Assembly: GCF_023159225.1 (NCBI RefSeq)
Contig: NC_063166.1
Span: 77,084,785 to 77,148,784 of the forward strand
Length of the DNA: 64,000 bases
Direction: 5' to 3'
From: Perognathus longimembris pacificus
Taxonomy: Eukaryota; Chordata; Mammalia; Rodentia; Heteromyidae
The notes under the pieces are model-generated. The model saw only the letters and a program-made list of their open reading frames with translations. It was not told the origin of the DNA and did no database searches. Below, piece after piece: positions 22,101-33,700 of the stretch. Numbering within the stretch: the stretch's first letter is position 1; each line of letters opens with the position of its first letter. Made by a program: the position numbers and the translations under genes.

Positions 22101-24664
22101 CCTGGAGTCCCTGGTTCTGCACAGCCTGTCCCCACATGGCCCTCTGTTCTGTCTCTACCAGGCCTGACAAGACCCCACCCAGCAGCGCTGTCTGTCGCCG
22201 GTTCTGGGTTGGAATCCTGCCCCCTCCACCCTCCTCTCCCCATGCTGGAGTACCCTCTCTCCGTTCCAAGCTGGCCCCGGTGCCAGGCTCCTCGGAGCGC
22301 GAGCTCCAGCCTGTGTGAACCTGGCTGGTTCACACAGAGGCCCAGCCTGTCACCTGCCATGTCTGACTCCTCTCCATGGCCTGTGCGCAAGGGAGGCCAC
22401 GGCACAAATGTGGGAATTGCATAAACCACCATGAGTCTAGTGCTCAGGGGCTAAACCCCAGTCCTTTCCACTTCCCAGCTTACCAACTGGGCAAACTACT
22501 TCCCTTCCCTGACACTCAGCTTCTTCATCCAAAGCTGAGTGCAGTGCCTTGCAGGGAATCCGAGAAACAATTGGACACTTTCTCCTCCCCCAGGACAGAA
22601 GCTCAGGAAAAGGCCTCTCCCCACGTGCCTTTCCCAGCCTCAGGAACACTTCAGCTCCCTCGCTGCCTGCCTCAGGACCTTTGCACTTGCTACTCCTGCT
22701 GTGTGGAATGCTCTCCTCACACTTCCGCAAGGTTGACTCTGTCACTGTGGTCTTTACTGCGGCCCTGACCCCTCCATATCCTGAGCTAGGTGCTGGCCGG
22801 GCACCGGTGGCTCACGCCTGTAATCCTAGCTCCTCAGGAGACTGACATCTGAGGGTTGGAAGGAGTGCAAGGCAAACTCTAGCCTTACCATCTGTTCCCG
22901 TCTCTCAATGACCTTAGAAGGAGAATCTGGGGTACACGCTGGGCTGTGGGCAGCGACGGTGGCCCAGGACCCTTCTCTGTCCCATACATCTCTTCTCTGG
23001 CCTCCAGCCTGCTCTCCTGCACCCCACCATCAGGGAGTTCCACACCCCCCTCCCCCCCCCCCCCGCCCAGCTCATCTCCGTGTCCCACGCCTGGCTCAGG
23101 GCCACGCCCAGGAGGGGACACTGGGCAAATGTTTGTGTTGTTACACTGGACCTGTCTCCCGCTCCTGGCAGCCGGTGCCTCCACATCTGAGGAGCCCCGG
23201 GGAAGGGCCCGCGAGGAGAGATGAAAGCAGGTTTCAAAGTGGGCCCCTTCCGTGCGCATGAAAGCCGGAGGGGACGGGGGGAGGCCGGGGTGCTGCGTGT
23301 AGAGCAGCCGCGGAGCGGAGCCCAGGCCCCCTCCGACCCCCTGGGCCCCAGGCTCCTGACACACACACAGGTGAAGGCCTGGGGAGGGGTGGGGCGGGCC
23401 GGCGTCCCCCGGCTTGTGTCAAGGGTTGTGTCAGGTGGAACAGAGGCAGAGAAGTGCAGAGGACGGAAGAAACACGGCACCCTGGCTTCTCCATGGAGTA
23501 TGAGCCCCTCAGCCTCTCTGGGGGCTCCTGCCACAGCGCGATTGCACCCCACTTCCCTTGGACGATGGAGGACCTCCCTTCGGCAGGCTCCCTGCCTCTG
23601 CCTTCAGGACCGGCATGTCCTCTCCCTGGGGGGGGGGGGGGGCCTCTCCCCACTCACAGACTGCTTTGTTAGCAGATTAAAAGTTTAGGGAAATAAACTG
23701 CCCCCTGAGAATCCCGCGGGCTGCGTCCTGACTTGAGGAGCCATGGGGTGCGAGGACACCCCGTCCCTCCACCTGGGCTTCCCGCGCAGGTGACCCGGGC
23801 TGGGCACTGGGGCGGATTCTGGGACTCTGCGGGTTCTCTGCGGCTGCTACGTCCCGGGGTCACCCCGTGGAGACCCCCAGGTTAAAGGCTCTCCCGCTCC
23901 TCCGCAGCCAGCCAGGGCTGGGCACAGCGACACCTCAGGGTGATGGTGGTCTGTCCATAGAGGTTTGGGGGCGCAGGGAGCCCCAGAGCCAGTCCTCCAC
24001 CCTCGACCCTCCTCCGAAGCAGTTTCTGCTACAGCTTTTCCCCCCTCTTCTGATTCCCACCCCCCACGGCCTCCCCCCACATCTCTGCAGGGGTTCCCGG
24101 ACAAACTTGTCTCCATCCTCGCCCACTTTGACATTTGCCCTGGGTTCAGCCAGGGGTTTGGGGTCCCTGAAGAGGTGTTGGGGGGTGAACCGCTGTAGGC
24201 CCTTCCCTTTGGGGCAGATTAGCAGGAGGTGGGGTGAATAATGAGGAGGGGTCCAAGGGGCATGAAGGGCCTGGGGGTAGGTTGACATTTCAGGACGAGC
24301 AGCCAGGGAAGGCCCCGGTGACTTCTGAGTAAAGGAAATGATGAGAGAATGGACCCTAGTGGGGGGGGGGGAACATTCTAGGCTCAGGGGCAAAGCATCA
24401 CAGCCCCTCCCCCACCCACCCCCCACAGCTGGGAGGCCTCTGCCTGGAGCGGAGGCTGGGGGAGGAGGAGAGGGGGTCATGGTGGGCAGCAGGTGTATCT
24501 GGAGCCTCCACTTTGCAGGGGAGCAGGGCCTGGCTGCCCCCGCAGGGGTGAAGGTGAGGCTGGGTGGGTGTAGAGGAGAGTGGGGAGGGAGACCAGCCAG
24601 CAGTCAGAAGAGTCCCAGACAGAGCAGCCTGGCCTGGCATGGGGTGTGATGGGAAGGTCTGTGT

Positions 24665-24712
<48 letters not shown>

Positions 24713-27700
24713 GTCCTGGGATTTGAACTCGAGGCCTCACACTCTCGCTTGGCATTTCCGCTCAAGGCTAGCACCCTACCACTTGAGCCACAGCTCCCCC
24801 CTCGGGCTTTTCCTGGGTTAAGTGGCGATTAGAGTGTCATGGGCTTTCCTGCCCAGGCTGGCTCCGATACTTGATCCTCAGATCTCAGCCTCCTGGGTAG
24901 CTAGGATGACAGGTGGGAGCCACCTTAAGGCCGAAGCCATAGAGCTTGCTAGGTGCTCCGGGGTGGTGGGGAGGGGCTGGGAGTCCTGGGGTGAGCTCAA
25001 CCCAAGGCCTCCCCCTCCCCTGATGTCAGCCCAGGGCTGGCCTTCCACTTCCCCTCCTCCCCCCGCCCGGTCCCCTCTGCCCGCCGCCTGTCAGCGGTGG
25101 GCAGCAGCAGCAGCAGGCGTGGGGCCCGGGCGGGGGTCTCACCGGACGGGCCGGTTGGCGGCGTCGGGGTCCCGCGCTGTCACTACGCCGACCAGGGAGC
25201 CCACCTGCGCGTCCTCCTGCACCTCCAGGAGGCGGGAGGGCGGCCGGAACTCGGGGGGCTCGTCCACGTCCGTCACGGCCACACGCACGATCGCCTGGTC
25301 TCGGAAGGTGCCCAGGTCCGCGAAGCGCGGGTCCACAAACTTGTTGAGGGCCTCCAGCACCACCGTGTGCACGGGCTGCGACTCGAAGTCCAGGCGCTGC
25401 GGGCACAGGACGCTCAGGGCCGGGTCTGGGGTGCCCCCGCACTGTCCCCCATGGGAGAGGTCCAGACTGGGCAGGGCTGGCACCAGCTCACAGGCTAGCT
25501 CAACTGGGGCATTTGCCAAGGGTCTGGATCTCCCAGATCTAGCTACAGTGGAGAAACTGAGGCTCCAAAGGGCAGGGCCACTCAGATGCCATTCTCCTGG
25601 CCAGCGGTGAACTATTTCAGTCTTTTTGTTGTTGTTAGTCACGGAGCCTGAACTCAGGGCCTGGGCGCTGTCCCTGAGCTCTTCTGCTCAAGGCTGGCGC
25701 TCTACCACTTGAGCCACAGCACCACTTCCGGTTTTCTGGTGGTTCATTGGAGAGGAGAGTCTCACGGACTTTCCTGCCCCAGGCTGGATTTGAACTGTGA
25801 TCCTCAAATCTCAGCTTCCTGAGTAGCTAGGACCATAGGTGTGAGCCACCAGGGCCTGGCTTTCACTTATTTCTTAGTATGTGCTAGAAACTCAACTCCA
25901 TACCATGCTATTATAATCCTCATCAATAATAATAATAACATCGAAGAAAGGAGACTCAGAAAACCTGCCTGTCCACACAGCTGGCGAGAACCTGGGATGG
26001 ACCCGGGCAGTGGGAGACGACGGGGCACTGGGGTCTGTGACTCCCCACACCGAGCTCCAATCCTGGCTCTGCAGCTGACCGGCCACGACGGGCCAATCTC
26101 CGGGACTCAGGGAGAAGCTGATGAGCCAGCTGTGCTGCGGTCCCCGGGGAGGGGCCGCGTGCATGCAGAGCTGCGCTAATGGGTGACCCTCTGATGGATG
26201 AGCGTTTGGCTCGGCACCGGCTCCCGCCTTCTGAATATCAGCCTTCCAGCAATGAGAACTGCAACGCAGCCGTGCCAGCCTCGTGGCCAGGGTCTTCCTC
26301 CCGCCTTCCCTCTCTCCCCGGCTGCTCTCCCTGCCCCTTCTCCCCCCCCCACCATCCCGTTGCCTGGGAAATCAGAAGGCAGGGAGGCAGGCGCTGGCCC
26401 GGCCCGGGAGTGAGCGATGGCCCCGGGAGCAGTTCATCAATCAGTGGGGCCATGCAGACTCCACAGACAACCCAGGCGCCTGCTAGCACAGCAAAGCCAG
26501 CTGAGACGAGGAGGAGCAGTCTGGGGATAAGAACCATGCCGGAAGCCCCCCCCCCCCCACTCTGCACACTGTGCTGGGGTGCTGGGCCCGAATTCTCCAT
26601 CCGAGTACAGTAAGAACACGTGGAGATCAAAAGACTGGAAACCGTGCCGGCTGCGGTGGCCCTGCCTGTAATCCCAGTCCTGAGGAGGCCGAGGCAGGAG
26701 GATGGACAGCTTGAGGCCAGCTTGGGCTACACCTGGACACCCTGCCTCAACCTCTGTCCCCCTCCTCCCCCAAAAGACCGAAAGGACTCATGCTTAGAAA
26801 GGTGGCTGGGCATCGGTGGTTCATGCACGCGATCCTAGCAACTCCGGAGGCTGAGATCTGAGGATGGTGGTTGGAAGTCAGTCTGGGCAGGAAAGTCTGT
26901 GAGACTCTTATCGCGAGAAGTTGTAGCTGTGGCTCAAGTGGTAGGGTGCTAGCTTTCAGCAAAGCAAGTTTGGGGATAGGTCCAGGCCCTGAGTTCAAGC
27001 CCCAGTACCGGCACATGTCCATATGCTAAAAGATGGCTTCTGAAGCGGGCCTTCTCGAGCTGGCTTCCATCCCTCCTGAACTGTGAGGCCGGGGGGCAAG
27101 TGATTGGATCACATGAACAAACCGACGAAGTTGATGTGGGGGTTGAGTGGGTTCATCCCGGGGGGGGGGAGGGGGTGCCTGGCACAGGCCTGACGACCAC
27201 AGCAGCTGGGGTTAGGAGCCATCGCTTGTGGGCCTGGCCGGGGGGGCGTGGGCCTCTCGTGGGGTGTGGGCTTGAGTCCCCGAGGCCTGCGGGGCCCTGA
27301 CTTGCCACATTCTGGAAGACGGATCTTGCTTCTCCGCGTGATCTCCGTCCCCACTCCCTGGGATGGAGGAGGCTGCGGTTCCAGCTGCTGGCTCCCGCAC
27401 CGGGCAGGGGGCCGGGGCGCTCGTCAGACTCAGGAAGGAAAGGGATTTGGAGACACCAAACCTAGGTTCGGAGTCTGGCTCTGTCCCTTACAGGTGTGGC
27501 CTTGGGCAAGCTCCTTTACCTTTTGCACTCGGAACAATGAGGACAGCGAGTTATCTTTCAGAAGGAGACCCAAGGAGTAAAGGAAGGAACCAGTGCAAAG
27601 GGTCTGGCATGGGGCGGTAGCACTTTTAAGCGTGTGAATTCCCATCTGGATTGAGTCTCATCTCTGACAAGTAGCTGTGCGACCTCTCATAGGTCACTTG

Positions 27701-30700
27701 ACTTCTCTGTGCCTCATATCCTCATTCACCAAGTGGGAATGACAGGGTGCTTTCCCAGGTTGGTCCTGGGTCTAGAGAGACTGAACCCCTGGGGGTGCAG
27801 TGAGTATACCTGGGACCCCCCACCCCCACCCCAAGGCCTCCCTGGTCTTGCCCTCTCCCCCCACCCCAGCAGCAGCGCCTCTCCCAGGCCGCCTACCTTC
27901 TGCACCAGGAGGATGGCTTCCTGCGTGTCGCTGTCGGTGGTGACCTTGAAGGCGTCGCCGCCGCTGCCGCTCTCCTCCTTGAGATGGTAGGTCATGTCTG
28001 TGTTCTCTCCCACGTCCGAGTCCTCCGCCTTCACGCGCCCCACGGCCGTGCCCACTGGGGCCGACTCCTGGATGCTGAACTGGTACATCTCTGTGGGGAC
28101 ATGCCAACGGGTGTGTGTGTGGGGAGCAGCCCCACCCACTGTGCGGGTGCTGGGGCCAGGGCGGGGGGGGGGGTGGAGGAGGGGCCCCGGAGTCTCCTGC
28201 ACTGGCTGGGCAGGGGCTGCGGGGGGGGGGGCTCTGCAGAAGACCTTGCGATGGATGCGGGCCTCAGTTTCCCCATCTGGCTCTGGAGCCAACTGGAGCC
28301 CTGTGACCCTGGGCCTCGGTTTCCCTCATCTGAAGAGCGGGAGTCGCGCTGCTGTGGCAACCGCGCAGCAGGTGTTGATTGTGAGATGCTCTGTGCGGAC
28401 GCTCAGTGAACACAGCAGAGAACTGGCCAGGCCACCTGCCTGCCCCCCTGCCCACCCACCCACCCCACCCCCGCCCACGAGGACCCTACGCTGCATGTGC
28501 CCCACACCTCGGACGTCCCAGCTGTCGCCCCGACGGAAGCGATCGGCGTGGAGGCCATGTCCAGTGGGGACGGGTGCCCGGCACTCAGGAGAAAACCAGC
28601 AGGGACCATGTGGGTTGCTGGGGACCGGGCCGTGTGGCTCACTGTAGGCAGATCAAGCATGACCTCGCCATGGGCCTCATCCGGGGCCTGGCCCAGCAAG
28701 CAAAGTGGGGTTCAGGCCTCAGATATGCAGAAAAAATGAGGGTGGGGGGAAGGGTTCATGGAGGTGACATTTCTTCACATGTTTGGGAGGAGGAGTGAGC
28801 CACACAGATAAGCAGAACTTAGGAAGAACATTCTGGACAGACAGAACAGCAGGCGTAAAGGTCCTGGGGTAGGTGTGATGCCTGGCATGTTTGAAGAACA
28901 TAAAGATGGCCGCATAGCTGGGAGGGAGAAGCAGAGGGAACCGAGAGGTGGAGATTGGGAGGATCACAGTTCGAAACCAACTGGGGCAAAAGGTTTACTC
29001 AGCCACCAGCTCGGCCAATAAAAACGTGGGCAAGAGCGGTGCCGGCTGTCACACCAACTTCTTGAGAAGTGACAACGGTCCAAGCACAACACGAGACCCC
29101 ATCTGAAAACGGTAAGAGCAGGCGGGAGCTGGCGGCCTGATACTCCTGGTGCAAGCCTGCCTGGAAAGTGCAAGGTCCCTAGTTCAAACCCCAGGACTGG
29201 GGCTATATAGCGGGCATGGCTCAGAGGGGCCCAGCAAGCCAGAAGACCTGAGTTCAAGCTCAAGTACTGCCAATAAATAAATACACAGGTAATTTAGTTA
29301 AAAAAGGCCGAAGCACTCATTAAAAAAAAAAAAACAACAAAACCCTCCAATATTGACAAGAAAGAAATGAGAGGAGAAGGGATGGAGGGAGGGAAAGAGG
29401 GAGGGAGAGAAGAAAGATGGGAAGGAGGGAAGGGAAGGGAAGGGAAGGGAAGGGAAGGGAAGGGAAGGGAAGGGAAGGGAAGGGAAGGGAAGGGAAGGGA
29501 AGGGAAGGGAAGGGAAGGGAAGGGAAGGGAGAGGAAGGAGTTTCCTTGAGCCCCAGCCCTTCCTCTCTGTTTCTGCCCTGTCTCAGCTCACAGCCTGGTT
29601 AGGCCCCCTCTCCAGGGACAATTCCGGGCAAGCTGATTTTAGCTGGACGAGGCGGGCGGGGAACGGGCCAGGGTCCCTGCACCCAGGGGCTGGCGGCAGG
29701 CTCTCGGAGGCCTGTTCTGTCTGTCTGAGGCGCTGAGCCGGGATGGGGCTGTGGGCTCAGCTAAGGGATTGGATTTCCTTATCTCGCGGGGGTCAGTCCC
29801 CTGTGGTGGAGGCCTAATGTGAGAGCAGCCGACCTCCAGTAATGACTCGCCTGATAGGGATCAGCAGGCTCCCGGGCGGCATTTTGTCTTTGCCAGCTTC
29901 TGGCTTGCCTACAGCTGGGCCTGAGAGGCCTCGAAAGGCCTGGGAGGCGGGCCCCGGCCAGGACAGCCCCACTGTGCCAGGGGGGCGGGGGATCTTCTAA
30001 TTCAGAAGGGCAGACCCCCCACCCCCAGGCTCTTCAGACTCAGTTTCCCCAGGATCAACCACCAGTGACCTTTTGCCTGGGGGTGGCAGCCGCTGGCTCC
30101 GTCCGCATTGCGAGGGCCCCGGCTCCAGCACCTGCCGTCTGCAGCCTTGACTCGGTGCCTCGTCAAGAGCCAGTGAGAGGTGGGGTGCGCAGGTGGGCTC
30201 ACCTCTGCGGGGAGCAGGGGAGGGGAGGGGACTACGCGCCTGGGAGGTTTGGAAAGGCAGCCTTGAGCCTGGCGCCCAGCGGGAGGCTCATTCATCCTGG
30301 GAATGCTGGCTCCTCAGGAGGCTGAGATGGGAGGATCACGAGCAAAAACAAAGGGGGGGGAGGGGGAAGCAAGCTGAGGAGCTGTGGCTCCAGGTGGAAG
30401 AGTGCCAGGCTCAAGTGGAAAGGCCACGTGACAAGTGCCAGGCCCCAGGTTCAAGCCTCCGTACTTGCACAGGCGTGTGCACACACACACACACATGAGC
30501 CCAGGTTGGGGCTTCCCCAGGCAGGGTGCAGGGCGGGCAGGCTGCCCCTCTGTAGGTGGGAAGCCTGAGGTGGGCGGGGCCCGTGGGTGGGACAGACGCA
30601 CGGACACGCGCACTCACTCTGCGGGAAGCGGGGCGGGTTGTCGTTGACGTCGGTGACCACGATGGTGACGGTGGTGGAGCCCGAGAGGCCGCCCAGCTGG

Positions 30701-33700
30701 CCCGCCATGTCTGTGGCCTGGATCACCACCTCGTAGCGCTCCTGGCTCTCGCGGTCCAGGTCCGGCACAGCGGTGCGGATCACGCCTGCGGGTGGGGGCG
30801 GGGGTTGGACCGGGCTGAGGCAGGTGGACCCGCAGCGCGGGGGCTGCTTGGAGTTGGTGGGGGGGGGTTGTGGGGTCACAGGGACCACCACACACCCACA
30901 CATGCTCAGGTTGTACAAGCTCACACACCCTGTCCACACACACCCACCTCTACACAGCAACAGGCTCACATCCAACACATATACACACACACGCTCAAGC
31001 ATGCTCACACACACAACACAAACACAAAACAACAGGCGCTCTGTCTACTACAAAGAAGCCTGTGTAGCCAGGTGCCGGTGGCTCACGCCTGCCATCCTAG
31101 CTACTCAGGAGGCTGAGATCTGAGGATCGTGGTTCAAAGCCAGCCTGGGCAGGAAAGTCCATGAGACTCTTATCTCCAGTTAACCACCAGAAAACCAGAA
31201 GTGGTGCTGTGGCTCAAAGTGGTAGAGCGCTAGCCTTGAGCCAAAGAGCTCGGGGACAGCCCCCAGGCACTGAGTTCAAGCCCCATAGCTGACAAAAAAA
31301 AAAAAAAAGGCCCGCGGACTGGCCTCTGTGGGACCCACTTGCCTCAGTGTCCCCCTCCCCCCATCCCCCCCAACCATCTGTGTGAGTGAGGCCTCTGCCT
31401 GATTCCAGCAGTAACTCAGCCCAGAGCCAGCACAGGGCAGCAATGGGGTGGGTATCACCAGAGGGAAAGGCCCCCGGGCCACCCCAGGCCCGTCACGTGG
31501 CCTCCTTCACCCCCACATCAGGCCCACACATGGGTGGACCATGTGTAAGAATGTGCTCAAGTCACACACACACACACACACACTTATTCACATGCATCCT
31601 CCCCACCGATTTCCAGAGTAAGGGTCTACATTCCTTGCCCTGTCCCGGCACTAGAGAGATGCTGACACCCCCAGGCCTCTCCCGGAGTCGGGGCAGCTGC
31701 AGAAGTGAGGGGGCCCTGCAGGGGGAAGGCCTCTTCTTGATCCTCTGCCAAGAGAACAGACTCAGGTGGTGGAGGGGGGTGATGAGGCGTTGAGAGCGGC
31801 TGCCGACACCCCTGCAACCTGCCCTGCACAGGTGGTGGCGGGCAATGTCCAGGGCCCAGGCGCCACGCGAAGCCACGCACCGGCAGACCCGCGACGCGTG
31901 TGGCGTGCCCCATAAAGCCCAGGCTCTGAGGCCTGAAGTCCCCAGTCTGTCCCCAGGTTCCAATAAAGGCAATGGACCGGGAGGAATGGCTGTGTGGAGG
32001 GTGTGTTTGGGAGGGTATGTATGTGTGTGTGATATTTACAGTGTGTGTTGTGTGTGTGTGTGTGTGTGTGTTAGAGAAAAATACAGGAAGAAATAAAGCC
32101 AGAGAGAAATGCAGGAGAAGGCAGGAAGAGAGAGACCACCATGGACAGAGATCTGAAGAGAAAGAGAGGGAGGAGAGGGAGGGGCAAAGCCCAACAGGCA
32201 CCCGGGTGACTTGTGGGGAGGGAGGGGAGAAGGAAGAGGAGAAGGAGGAGGAGGGCAGGTGGCAGTGCCACTAAGCTGGAGAGCAGGGCCAGGAATGGAC
32301 GTTAGTTGGGCCCTTCCTGTGCCCTCTGCTGTGGGCTGCTTGGCGTCCAGCGCCACCCCGAGTGAAGGGGTCTCCTGGTAGAACTGGAAGCCACTGTGTT
32401 GTGGGCCGGGCCACCAGAAGCCTGGTGCCCCCAGCTCTCAGTGGGGGTTAGAGGACAGGCAAGGCTCCATCTGCTCCTGCAGGGGAAGAGCGAGGCCTCT
32501 GTGGCTGGCTTCTGTGGGGTCCCTGTCACTTGCAGCTCGGGGGGGGGGGGGGAGACTGGGGACACTGAGCTCTTCTCTGTCGGAAAGCGCGTTGATTCAG
32601 GAGCCATCTCTGGGTGTCAGTGAGCTGGGTCTCAAGGGGACCGTGGACCCTGCCCTGGGTCACACTTGGTGATGGGTTGCTATGGGGATGACTTCCAATG
32701 AGCGACGTGACTGCAGCGGCCAAAACCTCGGAGCATTTCTTTCCACACTGGCTCTGACTCTGGGATGTGACTTGCACAGACCAATCGAACACCAATCAGC
32801 AATGGCCAGAAAGACTGGATAAGCCTTTGTGCTCTGGGGCTTGATCCTCTGGAACCCAGAGACCCCGAGCAGTGAGGACCCCCAGGAGGAGAGGCCACAC
32901 TGAGGCAGGCACCCCCACTGTCCCCCGGAAAGTCAGCGCCCAGCACCCTGACTGCCACACCTTACCATCTGAGACATCCCCTGAGAATTACTGCCCCGCC
33001 AAGCCCTCAGCCTTGTCACCATGAATAGACTGATGTTGAGCTAGGCCACTAAATTTGCAGTGGTTTGTTATGTAGCCGTAGATCAGTGACATAGAAACCA
33101 ATTGGCCGAGTTGTTTCTTTCCTGGTTCTATCTGGGCACACGCGTGCAGCCGCATTTAACTAGAAGATCAAGGGGGCCCAGAGGGTCCAAGGCAGCCTCG
33201 TCCACATGTCTGGCTGTTGGCCTCTTGCGTCGCTCGTAGGCTAGCCTTACTATACGCAAATCTCAGGACTATGTTCCAGGACAGCACAAGTGAAAGCTGC
33301 CAAGCCCTTTAAAGGCCTAATCTCAAATTTGCAGAACATTATTCTGCCACATTCTATTGGCCAAAACAAACCACAGTCCAGCCCACATTCAAGAGGTGGG
33401 GGAAGGAACACCTTTCCCCTGCCCATCCTGGGGCTTGAACTCAGGGCCTGGGCGCTCTCCTTGAGCCTCTTTGTGCTCAAAGCTAGTGCTCTACCACTTG
33501 AGCCACAGCGCCACTTCTGACTTTTTCTGAGTAGTTTATTGGAGGTAAGAGTCTCACAAAGTTTCTTGCCCAGGCTGGCTGGGAACTGTGCTCCTCCGAT
33601 CTCAGCCTCCCGAGTAGCCAGGATTACAGGTGTGAGCCACCAGTGCCAGGCTAACACGGCCTCTTTCTGGGAAAGACAAAGCCACACCACAGTTAGGCCT

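Larger units (their letters stand above)
18526..25142 (-). other. CDH22: CDH22 intron 6
   Basis: About 6.6 kb, GC-rich. It contains SINEs at 21398-21648, 22796-22876 and 24710-24923, a (TG)n run at 24667-24709, L2/MIR-like fossils, a 16-base tandem duplication at 19753-19784 and alternating purine-pyrimidine sequence at 20810-20915. No recognisable features were seen in 18600-19740 or 22900-24660. Confidence 0.9.
25397..27896 (-). other. CDH22: CDH22 intron 5
   Basis: About 2.5 kb. It contains an antisense composite SINE (25623-25861), a MIR-like fossil (25865-26030), a B1-like monomer (26641-26779) and a sense-plus composite SINE (26804-27016). On the transcript strand, G-runs follow the exon 5 donor. 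Confidence 0.9.
28091..30617 (-). other. CDH22: CDH22 intron 4
   Basis: About 2.5 kb. It contains an old interspersed repeat (28745-28925), degenerate SINE sequence (28945-29276), a perfect (AGGGA)21 microsatellite (29426-29530) and a SINE ending in a short CA run (30300-30496). Nothing clear was seen in 28130-28740 or 29545-30290. Confidence 0.9.

Noticed and set aside
24822..25610. 262-codon plus-strand open frame across exon 6
   Set aside because: It is an antisense shadow of the GC-rich CDH22 exon 6 joined to SINE sequence.
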